Shown here one piece after another: positions 1 to 9,000 of a stretch of DNA of 58,690 nt. Source of the DNA: Maribacter sp. (GTDB lineage Bacteria; Bacteroidota; Bacteroidia; Flavobacteriales; Flavobacteriaceae); the NCBI GenBank assembly GCA_024643345.1, contig JAHENB010000065.1:35451-94140 (forward strand), read 5' to 3'. The translations under genes were made by a program, and so were the position numbers. The stretch's first letter is position 1. Each line of letters begins with the position of its first letter. The notes under the pieces were generated by a model that was given only the letters and a program-made list of their open reading frames with translations, was not told where the DNA came from and searched no databases.

Positions 1-1814
1 CTCGTCGTTGGTCTCGTCGTTGGTCGGTTCGTTCCAACGCCAGGTCGGGTATTGGGTCTGGTCACCGGCCTATTATAGTGGCTGATGCCCCTTCTTCCGT
101 TATAGATGGGATGGGTAGGTCTGCGATAGCGGTTCCCGTAATAGTAGGGCGGGCGATAGTAGGGAGGGCCCCAATGGTGATAACCATGGCCCCAATAGGC
201 GTGGCCGTACCATCCGTAAGGGGAGCCGAAGCCGAAGCCCACGCTCCAACCGTACCAGGGGTTGTAGCGTATCGAAAATCCATAGGTATAGTGGTGGTGG
301 TAGTAGTGGCCTCCGTACCAGGGATTGTAATAGTACCCTGTACCATAAATGACCGTCGGGCCATACACGTAAGAACCATAATACCCGGGTGTGTAGCCTA
401 CATATACCACGGTTGGGGAGGTTTCGTAGATATACACATATTTGGTATTGTATTGCGGGTTTTCCGCGGGGATTTTCTCTATTTCTTCGGGCCGCTCATC
501 TGCTACCTGCCATGGTCCGTTGGGGGTGGTGGCTTTGAACCAAACCGCATTGTCACAGAGGTAATAGGTATTTTTGTCCTTGAATACGGCACTTTCCGTG
601 TTCACTGCATATTGCAGTTTCAAGCCTTCCACATTTTTAAACTCGGGCTTGCCATTGTACTCCACTGTACTGGCCTTGGTGTCTCTCTTTACGGCAGCCG
701 TCTGTGGGATCTGTGCATCATAGACCGCACTTTTTGCTTCCGGCGTTCCCGCTACATTGCTCAAGACATTGGCTTTTTTGCTGTCGCTGGGAATGTTTTT
801 AAAATCCTCGGGCAAATCCTCCGATGGGATATAGGTCCAGTTCGCCTTTAGGTCTTTGGTGGTGAACCATCGCCCCGAAACCAAAAGATAATAAGCTTGG
901 GTGTTCACATTCATGAAAATATCGCTTTTGGTATTTTCCACAAAGAGCAGGCTGGTGTTTTGCAGGGGACTGTATTTGGGATCCCCTTCAAAAACGATCA
1001 ATTCGGTGGGTTCGGTGGCTATTTTAATGCTGGGTGCTTTGCCATTATAATCTTCTGTCTCAGCTTCTTCCTCCTCTTTCTTTTCCGGTTCGGCCTTCTT
1101 GGCGATCGCGCTCACTTTGGAGGGTACTTTTTTTACATTTTCCCAAGGACCGGTAGCGGCAATGGACTGGTACCAAAATTCGCCCCCTTTTAGATAAAAG
1201 CTATTTTTTTTAGAATCTTTAATGATCAAAGCCCCGGTATTTTCCACCAGTTCATACCCTTTATCGGCTTCTTTGAGCACAGGTTCCCCGTCGATCATGA
1301 TCAAGGCGGTGGGTTCATTGGCAAAGAGTATCTTGGGCGGGTCGTTTTTTAGGTCGGCGGGACTAACGCTTACTTCCTCAATGCTGGCCAAGAGGGAATC
1401 TAAAGAGAATTCAATGTTCCAATTCGGGATTTCCTTGTTGATCAGGTCCTCGAGTTGCTGTTTCTCTTGATCTGAAACGTCTTCGGAAAGCCTTACCTCA
1501 TCTACTTTGACCGAGGCCAGCATGGCCTGTCGGCTATCACGGTCGACATCGAGCAGGGAAGTGGTCCATAGCATACCAAAAACAGGGTCCTTACCTTCTT
1601 TTTTTACGGCGAAAGCCAGGTTCGATTTAAGCCGGTTCTCCAAATAGCTCGAATTTTCCGGCTGGTAAAGGGTGATGGTATAATCCCCAGAGTCAATATC
1701 CTTGGGCCAATCGAGACCACTGCTTTCCTGAGCATATATGCCAAGTGGCACGAACAAAAGGGCAAGTATCGTATTAAATAAATTGGTGGTGATGTAAGTT
1801 TTGAGCGAATACAT
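1..1814 (-). CDS. Large exported Tyr/Gly/His-rich protein, C-terminus outside window
   Basis: The frame is open from an ATG at 1814 to the window edge (604 codons and no stop), so the C-terminus is missing. An N-terminal signal peptide of about 29 residues ends near LGIYAQ. Three related modules follow, about 105 residues apart, each with an aromatic/Trp core; two carry the pattern W(F/Y)x(6)GPW (near residues 215 and 430) and the one near 318 is a weaker variant. From about residue 465 the chain is dominated by Tyr, Gly, His and Trp, then becomes Arg/Pro/Thr-rich with a short tandem repeat (TTRP) at the edge. Related flavobacterial proteins are sometimes labelled carbohydrate-binding family V/XII, but I cannot confirm that. 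Role unknown; probably cell-surface or periplasmic. Confidence 0.75.
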   Translation of the reverse strand, partial: MYSLKTYITTNLFNTILALLFVPLGIYAQESSGLDWPKDIDSGDYTITLYQPENSSYLENRLKSNLAFAVKKEGKDPVFGMLWTTSLLDVDRDSRQAMLASVKVDEVRLSEDVSDQEKQQLEDLINKEIPNWNIEFSLDSLLASIEEVSVSPADLKNDPPKILFANEPTALIMIDGEPVLKEADKGYELVENTGALIIKDSKKNSFYLKGGEFWYQSIAATGPWENVKKVPSKVSAIAKKAEPEKKEEEEAETEDYNGKAPSIKIATEPTELIVFEGDPKYSPLQNTSLLFVENTKSDIFMNVNTQAYYLLVSGRWFTTKDLKANWTYIPSEDLPEDFKNIPSDSKKANVLSNVAGTPEAKSAVYDAQIPQTAAVKRDTKASTVEYNGKPEFKNVEGLKLQYAVNTESAVFKDKNTYYLCDNAVWFKATTPNGPWQVADERPEEIEKIPAENPQYNTKYVYIYETSPTVVYVGYTPGYYGSYVYGPTVIYGTGYYYNPWYGGHYYHHHYTYGFSIRYNPWYGWSVGFGFGSPYGWYGHAYWGHGYHHWGPPYYRPPYYYGNRYRRPTHPIYNGRRGISHYNRPVTRPNTRPGVGTNRPTTRPTT

Positions 1815-1884
1815 TTTATGATTTATTTTTTTTAGGTTTAAGCTTTGCAAGAACCATGCCCTTCTTTGGAAAACAACCTAATGT

Positions 1885-2589
1885 TTATTCGTTTTCTGTT
1901 TTGGCAACAAAGGGAAAGCTGAGTGCCAAACCGAAATAGCTGCTTGTATTCGACCCCGATACAAAACTGTCGTCGTAAACATCGTTAAAACCTTGGAAAT
2001 AGCGCAACTGAATATGTACTTCCTTGTCGAACTTCTCACTAAATAGGACATAGCCCAGCTGAAGGATCATCCCAAGATCGGTGCCATTGGTCACATCTTT
2101 TACCGAAGCGTCAAAATCGCCCTGGGCATTGCTGAAAATGGCCTGACTGCCCGTTCTGAAAGAAATCTGGGGAGCGATACCGATTTTAAAAGGGCTATCG
2201 GTGAACCGATAGTTAAGGAACACCGGAACGTCAATATAGTTCAGGGTCAGTTCAGTGGGTACGTTCTGGAACTTGGCGTTCAGTTCCAAATCGTTGGAAA
2301 TGAGGGACAGCGCATCGAATTTACCCCCCCTTCTACTCAAAAAATAGGCGGTTGGGTGTACCGACCAATGCTCATTCAGTTTTATATTTCCCGCGATACC
2401 GAAGGTGATCCCCGTTTTTGCATTGGTCCCTGAAGCACTTGAAATGCTCGCGTACGGTATGCCAAACTCCATGCCAACGTTAAAATTTTCTGAAGCTACT
2501 TTTTCACCGAACAATATGGCGAAAAGTGCCGCCTGGGCGTTGGTGTACTGTGCCAACAAAATAATGGCAATGCATACGATCTTTTTCAT
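1885..2589 (-). CDS. Outer-membrane beta-barrel protein, PorT-like fold
   Basis: A 234-residue protein with a signal peptide (hydrophobic residues 4-20, cleavage after NAQA). Alternating amphipathic strands rich in Tyr, Phe and Gly follow, including a YRF strand, a final LALSFPF strand and a hydrophilic tail. This is the layout of small 8-stranded outer-membrane beta-barrels of the PorT/OmpW type that are common in Bacteroidota. It lies 70 bp downstream of the start of the large exported protein and on the same strand, so the two may share an envelope role. The substrate and partner are unknown; barrel assignment is from sequence texture only. Confidence 0.7.
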   Translation of the reverse strand: MKKIVCIAIILLAQYTNAQAALFAILFGEKVASENFNVGMEFGIPYASISSASGTNAKTGITFGIAGNIKLNEHWSVHPTAYFLSRRGGKFDALSLISNDLELNAKFQNVPTELTLNYIDVPVFLNYRFTDSPFKIGIAPQISFRTGSQAIFSNAQGDFDASVKDVTNGTDLGMILQLGYVLFSEKFDKEVHIQLRYFQGFNDVYDDSFVSGSNTSSYFGLALSFPFVAKTENE

Positions 2590-2693
2590 TTCTTGGTATT
2601 AGGGCCGGTAAAGTCAACTTTGACATAACAGCTCATTTATATTCCTTGAATAAGCGGTGGTTTAAATAGTTCCGCCGTTATTGCTGGATGCGC

Positions 2694-3341
2694 CTATTGT
2701 ATCATTTTTGATTTTAGGAGCGACTTCACCACGGTTTTGGCATAGCTGGAAGCACCGGATTCGAAAGAGCTTGGATCGGTAATATTCGACTGCCCTGACC
2801 AGATAAGGGCCTTTTCCGCAGATTCGGCCTTTGCATCGAACAGACGGCTTTCAACCACATAGATCTTTTGCTGCCTGTAATAATCGGGAGTATACATATA
2901 ATTGTATCCAGAATAGATGTAACGTCCATACCCATATCCATAATAGCCGCGCCCACCGTACATGGGCCCGTACATCGGCGTTCCGCTCTCTCTTACTTCT
3001 TGGGTATTGACATCGATAAGGGTGGCAACGATCACCCCGTCATAATTTCCTGCCTTTACAGCATCTACGATCTTTTCCTCCGAGATTTGGGTAATATCTT
3101 GAATGGGCGGAATGGCTTGTAAGCTATTCTGCGCCGTAATCCCCTTCTCGGCCAATAGTTTTACCACGTTATTTTCGAAGGCCGAACGGCTTGCCAAATT
3201 TTTGGTAGCCCCTATGACCAGTATTTTATCAAAATGTTTACCGGAATACCCTTCCTTGGTCCAGGTGTATTTCATGGCCGAACCACAGGATGTGACGATA
3301 AGTAAAACGAAGACGGTTCTAATAATATTAAATGTTCTCAT
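2694..3341 (-). CDS. SPII lipoprotein, first of two tandem paralogs
   Basis: A 215-residue lipoprotein with a lipobox ending VTSC near residue 19 followed by GSAMK. The body resembles a nucleotide-fold or DUF4136-like domain (KILVIGATKN, then a DGVIVATLID strand). It is interrupted by a Tyr/Gly/Met-rich insert (around residues 120-150), then VESRLFDA and a C-terminal helix. It shares most positions with the neighbour at 3607-4254, which has exactly the same length, so the pair arose by tandem duplication. An outer-membrane or periplasmic location is expected. I do not know its function. Confidence 0.75.
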   Translation of the reverse strand: MRTFNIIRTVFVLLIVTSCGSAMKYTWTKEGYSGKHFDKILVIGATKNLASRSAFENNVVKLLAEKGITAQNSLQAIPPIQDITQISEEKIVDAVKAGNYDGVIVATLIDVNTQEVRESGTPMYGPMYGGRGYYGYGYGRYIYSGYNYMYTPDYYRQQKIYVVESRLFDAKAESAEKALIWSGQSNITDPSSFESGASSYAKTVVKSLLKSKMIQ

Positions 3342-3606
3342 AACAGTATTAATTTTTTGCGAAAGGTAGAATTTTTTTAAACATTGACAAAAGTAATTGA
3401 AATCCAGTTCCCTAAGAAATCCAGTTCCATAAAGCGTTGGCTACCTAATTTAAGATGGCTTCATCGGTTTCAATGCATGCGTGCTTAAAAAAAACGACCG
3501 AATTTACCGAACAATGGTCATAGCATTTTTTTGAAATAGATGCGGGAACGCTTTCAAAAAATGCCCTGAACGGAGTGGGGCCGTTAAGAGTGAATCGCTA
3601 CTATAT

Positions 3607-4254
3607 CTATTGAATCATTTGGGATGTCAATAAAGCCTTTACCACGGTGTTGGCATAACTTTCAGCGGCCATTTCAAATGATCTGGGGCTGATGATCTTT
3701 GATTCCCCCGACCAGACCATCGCATTTTTCACCGATTTGGCCTTCGCATCGAACAAGCGGGTTTCCACCACATAGTTTTGTACCTGCCTATAATAGTCCG
3801 GGGTATACATCGTATTGTAATTGGCGTAAATATAACCACCATAACCAAAACCGTAGTACCCCATACCATTGTTAATGGAGCCATAAATGGGAGAACCGCC
3901 TTCCCTCGCATCTTTGGTCGTAATATCGAGCAAGGATGCGACGATTACACCGTCATAATTTCCTTCCTCCACCGCTTTAACAATTTTATCTTCGGAAATT
4001 TGGTTGATATCCTCAATAGGGGGGATGGCCTTTAAACTATTTTCCGCGGTAATGCCCTTAGAGGCCAGAAGTTTGACAACGGTGTTTTCAAAAACAGTTC
4101 TACTGTCCAAATTTCTAACAGCCCCCAAAACCAATATTTTGTTGTAGTGCTTCCCGGTATACCCCTCTTTCGTCCAGATGTTTTTCATGGCCGACCCACA
4201 TGAAGTTGCGATAAGAAGAAGTGTGGCTGCGCCAATAATGGTAAGGGTTTTCAT
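3607..4254 (-). CDS. SPII lipoprotein, second of two tandem paralogs
   Basis: The ATG at 4254 (MKTLTIIG...) is chosen over an upstream in-frame ATG at 4323. It places a lipobox (IATSC) correctly and gives 215 residues, the same length as the paralog at 2694-3341. It keeps the motifs GSAMKxxWTKEGYxGKH, KILVLGAVRNL, DGVIVASLLD and VETRLFDAKAKS. The Tyr/Gly-rich insert is present but diverged. The 265-bp gap to the paralog holds no other gene that I can see. Function unknown; its location is inferred to be periplasmic membrane-anchored. Confidence 0.75.
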   Translation of the reverse strand: MKTLTIIGAATLLLIATSCGSAMKNIWTKEGYTGKHYNKILVLGAVRNLDSRTVFENTVVKLLASKGITAENSLKAIPPIEDINQISEDKIVKAVEEGNYDGVIVASLLDITTKDAREGGSPIYGSINNGMGYYGFGYGGYIYANYNTMYTPDYYRQVQNYVVETRLFDAKAKSVKNAMVWSGESKIISPRSFEMAAESYANTVVKALLTSQMIQ

Positions 4255-4323
4255 AACGGAATTTAATTTTTGCGAAAGGTAGAATATTTTAGGCAATGAC
4301 AAAAGTATATGAATAACAACCAA

Positions 4324-4912
4324 GAACCTCGGAAGTTACCCCCTAAAGTTTAAGACTGCTTGATTTATTTAAATCGTTGCCGTTCAATCCACAACAAACT
4401 TGTCCCTGTATATCAATTACAGGGTAGAAGATATCAACCATGACAGCATCATCATGCTTCATCACAGAAATTTAAAAGCCAATGGCGTGCTGCTCATATT
4501 TTCACTTAAGGCCAGGTAAACAAGGCCAAGCGACATATCCATGGCACTTTTGGCTTTATATATCGTTTTTTGATTTATGACCTAAAATTAAATCAAAGCA
4601 AAATCCTGTAAATTGATTTAAATCATGTTTTTGGTTTTCTGAATTTGGCCCTAAACGCCACAAGGTTTCGGGGGTCATGTCAAGATAAGAAGCATTGCTA
4701 TGGTGAGGAATACGATTGAATAGTTAGTCATTATTTTCAATGGACTCGATCAAACGCTCTTTGGCATTTTTGGTGATTCTTGAGATCTCTTTGTTGTGAT
4801 TTTCTACAATAAACCCAAATCCTTGCAAATTTCCTGAACGTTCAATAAAACAAGAAACGAACAGGCCCAAAGGATGGCGATAGCGATATACTTTTCATAA
4901 ACAGGGTTCCTC
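4324..4912. other. Gene-poor stretch with decayed coding remnants
   Basis: This gap of about 590 bp has no intact gene. The minus strand keeps several short coding-like pieces. One ends RLIESIENND just before 4725. A Crp/Fnr-like piece at 4556-4723 is listed separately. A further short piece around 4465-4555 reads like a fragment of a small membrane protein (KAKSAMDMSLGLVYL). They look like the relics of at least one decayed gene. Confidence 0.5.
4556..4723 (-). pseudogene. Remnant of a Crp/Fnr-type regulator
   Basis: The minus-strand frame from 4723 reads RIPHHSNASYLDMTPETLWR and then runs on to a TAA at 4556. The segment ASYLxxTPExLxR is the characteristic recognition-helix region of Bacteroidota Crp/Fnr regulators (usually IASYLGITPExLSRIR). 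The nucleotide-binding domain upstream is absent: an in-frame stop lies directly before this piece. I read it as the 3' relic of a lost regulator. Identification rests on about 15 residues. Confidence 0.45.
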
Positions 4913-6616
4913 CTAGTTCGGTGGCCTGGGCACAATGCCCGTGCGTTTTGCCCAAACCAGCCACATTGTGGCCATTTTTTTTGCCAATTCGGGATGATCC
5001 GATGCGAGGTCGTGCATTTCAGTACGGTCATGCTCCATGTCGAAAAGTTCCCAGTTCGGCAGGGCCAAATCATCCACTTTATCCCAGAGGTAAGACTGTT
5101 TTTTACTCGCTTTGGAAATCAGTTTCCACTTCCCCATGCGAACTGCACGGTTCCCTTCGTGCTCCCAATAAAGCGCTTCCCTTTCCAAGTCTTTGCCTTC
5201 AAAGGCCGGGACCAAACTTTTGCCTTCCAACGGTTGTATCGCATTGCCATGATAGCTTGTGGGATAATCAGCGCCGGCTACTTCCACGCAGGTCGCCATA
5301 ATGTCGATCAAATGGGCAGGGGCGGTCCTGAATTCCCCGCCCGTTTTAATTTTTGCGGGCCAATGCACGATCAATGGGGTAGCAATACCGCCTTCGTTCA
5401 CCCAATGTTTGTATTCCCTGAAGGGGGTATTGCTGGCATTGGCCCAATTGAGGCCATAGGCGGTAAAACCCTCCGGCGGCCCGGGCCATGCCGCCTTCAT
5501 GATCTTTACCGGTTTGCCGTCCCGGGTCACATAAGGAATGGTCTCGGTCTGCAGTTCATCAGGGGCCATGGGTTTTGGGTCTTCAACGGCGGGACGATTT
5601 TCTAGCCATTCCAATTCTTCTGCACAGGCACCGTTGTCCTGTAAATAGAAAATGACCGTGTTGTCTAATTGTCCTTTGGCCTCCAAGGCATCCACTACGC
5701 GGCCGATCCCTTCGTCCATCAGGGTGGTCATGGCTGCATAGGTTTCCATATTGGCGAGTTCCCATGCTTTGTCGGGAATTTCTTCAGACCACTTTGTCAC
5801 AAAGGAGTCCCTGGGGGTAAGCACCCAATCGGATTTGGCCAATCCCATTTTTTTCATGCGTTCAAATCGCGCTTCGCGCATGGCATCCCATCCGGTATCA
5901 TAGTGCCCTTTGTACTTGGCGATGGCCTCGGCGGGTGCCTGCATCGGCCAATGCGCCGCCGTATACGCCAGGTAAAGAAAAAAGGGCTGGTCGCCTTGAT
6001 GTTCCTCGATGCTTTTTACGGCATAATCGCTGAAATCGGTAGTACCATAAAACCCCTCCCTGGGTGCTACATAGTCATTGTCATTCGTAAGGGAACGCGG
6101 ATCGTACAGGCTCCCGGCCCCCGAAATCATTCCAAAAAACCGATCGAACCCCCGTTGTCTGGGCCAATTTTCCTTATTGGGATTTTCGATGACATAGGGG
6201 GTCACATGCCATTTGCCCGACATATAGGTGTCGTAACCGGCCCCTTTCAAGGCTTCCGCAATGGTTACCGCATGCTTGCTCAGGTCTCCCCTAAAAGCGG
6301 GCGTTCCCCTATCATTTACCATATGTCCCACCCCCGCTTGCTGCGGATATAGGCCGGTCAATAATGAGGCTCGGGTAGGACAACATCGGGCGGTATTATA
6401 AAATTGGGTGAATCGGAGGCCATTGGCAGCCAGTGCATCGAGCCGTGGGGTATTGATTTCCCCACCATAACTGCCGATATCGGAATAACCCATGTCATCG
6501 CCCAGGATCAGCACGATGTTGGGGGGGCGTACTTTTTTGGGGGTTACCGAAGGCGATCCACATCCGATCAGGATCATCAGGCCCAATGGGGCGATACGCT
6601 TCATTATTTCCTTCAT
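4913..6616 (-). CDS. Exported arylsulfatase (S1 family lipoprotein)
   Basis: A 567-residue sulfatase that hydrolyses sulfate esters, probably on algal polysaccharides (inferred from context). The N-terminus has a lipobox (LIGC); the ATG four codons downstream is an alternative start. Metal-binding GDDMGYSD is followed by the formylglycine signature C-C-P-T-R-A-S-L-L-T-G. SGKWH and the HDRTEMHDLA block of the C-terminal domain are also present. The family needs a formylglycine-generating maturase, which is not in the window. Its ATG overlaps the stop of the upstream GH127 gene by four bases (ATGA), indicating translational coupling. Confidence 0.93.
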   Translation of the reverse strand: MKEIMKRIAPLGLMILIGCGSPSVTPKKVRPPNIVLILGDDMGYSDIGSYGGEINTPRLDALAANGLRFTQFYNTARCCPTRASLLTGLYPQQAGVGHMVNDRGTPAFRGDLSKHAVTIAEALKGAGYDTYMSGKWHVTPYVIENPNKENWPRQRGFDRFFGMISGAGSLYDPRSLTNDNDYVAPREGFYGTTDFSDYAVKSIEEHQGDQPFFLYLAYTAAHWPMQAPAEAIAKYKGHYDTGWDAMREARFERMKKMGLAKSDWVLTPRDSFVTKWSEEIPDKAWELANMETYAAMTTLMDEGIGRVVDALEAKGQLDNTVIFYLQDNGACAEELEWLENRPAVEDPKPMAPDELQTETIPYVTRDGKPVKIMKAAWPGPPEGFTAYGLNWANASNTPFREYKHWVNEGGIATPLIVHWPAKIKTGGEFRTAPAHLIDIMATCVEVAGADYPTSYHGNAIQPLEGKSLVPAFEGKDLEREALYWEHEGNRAVRMGKWKLISKASKKQSYLWDKVDDLALPNWELFDMEHDRTEMHDLASDHPELAKKMATMWLVWAKRTGIVPRPPN

Positions 6617-8694
6617 TGCGGCATTTCATATTGTAACCAAACTGCCATTTCACCATTTCCGCGATGCGCCCACGCATAATAGGGAATGGCGGTCAGGGTA
6701 GCACCTTTGATTTCCCCAATGCCACCAAGTAAGTTTTGGTCAAAAGCATATTCCAATTTTTCGGTTTTGGGAACAAGATAGTTCAGTACCCCGTCGGGGT
6801 TGTCGACTTCCTCCATACAATATACCAACGGCCCCCGCTCCAATGCTATTTTATTCCTGTTGGCAGTGACCCGTTCATCGGTAAGTACTTTGCGGATGGG
6901 CATTTCAAATGTGAGATCGATTTTATCGTTTTGTTGCCATTCACCCTTTTCGAGGATGAGGTAACCTTCCTTTATGTAGACTTCCTTCGTTTCTCCGTTT
7001 ACCGAAAGCGTAGTGGCTGGGGTTTGGCCATCAAGATAATGATACAGGTCCCCCTCCATGACTTCGTTCCGCGCCCAGCCCGGGACCCTTAATTTAAAGG
7101 TCGCATTTATGGGTTCTGTGTTCAATACCTGAAGTGTTACCTTGCCATCCCAGGGATAGTTGGTGGTGAGATCGAGCTGCAGTGTTTGATTGTCCAGGAC
7201 GATTTCGGACCGGTTGCCGATATACAGATTTACAACTACCTCATTGCCATTGTTGGCATAGATATATCCGGGAAGGGAAGGTAAGATCCTGACCACGTTC
7301 ACGGGGCAGCACGAACAATCGAACCATGGCGATCGGCCACAAACGCCCTGGTTGAATTTGGTATAACCATCGGCTTCCAGAGGATTGGGATAAAAGAAGG
7401 TGTTGCCTTCCATAGATACCCCGGCAAGAAAACCATTGTATAGCGTTCTTTCGAAAACGTCCATATATTTAACATCCCCACTTTTGAGGTACATGCGATG
7501 GTTCCATAGCATAAGGGCAATTGCGGCACAGGTTTCGGTGTAGGCGGTGGCATTGGGAAGTTCATAGGCCGGGCCAAAACCTTCGTATTTGGGTTCGGCA
7601 CCGATACCACCGGTTAGGTAGATCTTGCGGTGTACGATATCCTTCCATATATTGTCGAGTGCTTTGTCATAAGCCGTTTCCCCGGTCAGTGCGGCCACAT
7701 CGGTCGCCGCCGAATAGAAATATCCGGCCCTGACCGCATGCCCAACGGCCTCGTTCTGTTCGGTGAGCGGTAAGTGGTCTTGTTGGTATTTTCCCGCATA
7801 TTCGCCTTCGGTAATATTATGTCCTTCGGCATTTCCCCGTTGATCGATAAAAAATTTGGCAAGATCTAAATATCTTTTTTCGCCTGTAACACGATAAAGT
7901 TTCACCAGTCCGATCTCAATTTCCTGATGGCCGGGCACGCCCATATTTTTTCCCGGTCCGAATACCTGATCGATGAGGTCGGCATTTTTAAGGGCCACAT
8001 CCAAGAGCGCTCGTTCCCCGGTAGCCTGAAAATGGGCCACTGCCGCTTCATAAAGGTGGCCCACGTTATAGAGTTCGTGGTAGGATTTGAGATTCGTCCA
8101 TCTTTCGGTACCCGCGCCGTCGGCCGCTTTGCTGGGGTCAATGGTGCGATTGGTATATAAATAACCATCGGCTTCCTGTGCCGCGGCGATTTTGGCGATC
8201 AGGCCATCAAGGAAGGTTTTGAGTTGGGGATCATCATGCACCTGTAGCGAATAGCTTGCCCCTTCGATTACTTTGTAAACATCCGAGTCATTAAAAAAAA
8301 TACCTTCGAATTCCCCTTTTTCCATACCGCCCGCTATGGCAAAATTTTTGAGCCTACCGGTTTCTTCACATTTTTGGAAATTGTATGGAATGGTGACACG
8401 GCGGTTGGTCTCTATACGTGGGGTCCAAAAATGATCATTGATATTGACCGCAGTAAACGGTACTGGCCGGATAGGGTAATCCAACAAAGTTTTCGCGGCA
8501 TCCACCAGTTTGGTCTCCCCCTGTTTTTTTTGGCAAGAGATTATAAGGAGCAGTGCAATTACGGAAATAACCTTCAATGCTCTGCCAGGGAGCGCCTTAA
8601 GGCAAAGTTGGGTTTTTGGCCGCTCTAAAGGTTGCGAGGGTATCCATGGCATTTTTGAAGAAGCGACAACATGTTGTGGCAATAACTTTGTCAT
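6613..8694 (-). CDS. GH127 family glycoside hydrolase (beta-L-arabinofuranosidase-like)
   Basis: About 693 residues if translation starts at the ATG at 8694; a second ATG at 8652 is equally possible. An in-frame TTG further upstream is unlikely. A lipobox (LLIISC) follows a long N-terminal region. The body is the (alpha/alpha)6 barrel of DUF1680/GH127. It has YELPN, the ETCAA metal-site segment (Glu and Cys ligands) and the DCSCCPVN motif with paired cysteines, one of which is the nucleophile in the characterised family member HypBA1. Expected action: removal of L-arabinofuranose or a related sugar. It is the first gene of a coupled operon with the sulfatase. Confidence 0.9.
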   Translation of the reverse strand: MTKLLPQHVVASSKMPWIPSQPLERPKTQLCLKALPGRALKVISVIALLLIISCQKKQGETKLVDAAKTLLDYPIRPVPFTAVNINDHFWTPRIETNRRVTIPYNFQKCEETGRLKNFAIAGGMEKGEFEGIFFNDSDVYKVIEGASYSLQVHDDPQLKTFLDGLIAKIAAAQEADGYLYTNRTIDPSKAADGAGTERWTNLKSYHELYNVGHLYEAAVAHFQATGERALLDVALKNADLIDQVFGPGKNMGVPGHQEIEIGLVKLYRVTGEKRYLDLAKFFIDQRGNAEGHNITEGEYAGKYQQDHLPLTEQNEAVGHAVRAGYFYSAATDVAALTGETAYDKALDNIWKDIVHRKIYLTGGIGAEPKYEGFGPAYELPNATAYTETCAAIALMLWNHRMYLKSGDVKYMDVFERTLYNGFLAGVSMEGNTFFYPNPLEADGYTKFNQGVCGRSPWFDCSCCPVNVVRILPSLPGYIYANNGNEVVVNLYIGNRSEIVLDNQTLQLDLTTNYPWDGKVTLQVLNTEPINATFKLRVPGWARNEVMEGDLYHYLDGQTPATTLSVNGETKEVYIKEGYLILEKGEWQQNDKIDLTFEMPIRKVLTDERVTANRNKIALERGPLVYCMEEVDNPDGVLNYLVPKTEKLEYAFDQNLLGGIGEIKGATLTAIPYYAWAHRGNGEMAVWLQYEMPQ

Positions 8695-9000
8695 ATTTTT
8701 TAAAGTATAATTTGGCAAATCGCCCCATTGGCATGTTGCGATTTTTAGAAGATCAAGTCGTTGGGAATCTAAGATACACATAAGATTTAAGAAATCGCGG
8801 CGAAGTTGCTAAGGGCCCCGCTTCATGCTATAGGGCCACTGCGGAAGATCTATTGGCGGAACTAGGAAATATACTTATACCGTATTTTCAATTATTGGTG
8901 TTATATTTCCCTACATTTATTTGCAGTTTTAAGTGATTTTTTCATTTAATAGTATCTAACAAAGGCCAACTCAGAATATTTGGCCGATATCCACAAGGCT
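8695..9000. other. Divergent intergenic region
   Basis: About 300 bp between the divergently transcribed GH127 gene and the permease gene. It must hold two promoters. AT-rich blocks lie at 8870-8950, but I see no clear operator, riboswitch or terminator. Confidence 0.4.

Noticed and set aside
78-851. Long plus-strand ORF opposite the first gene
   Set aside because: It is the antisense shadow of the Tyr/Gly-rich coding sequence, with low-complexity text and no signal.
8980-9000. TTG start for the permease
   Set aside because: The in-frame ATG 21 bases downstream gives a normal N-terminus.
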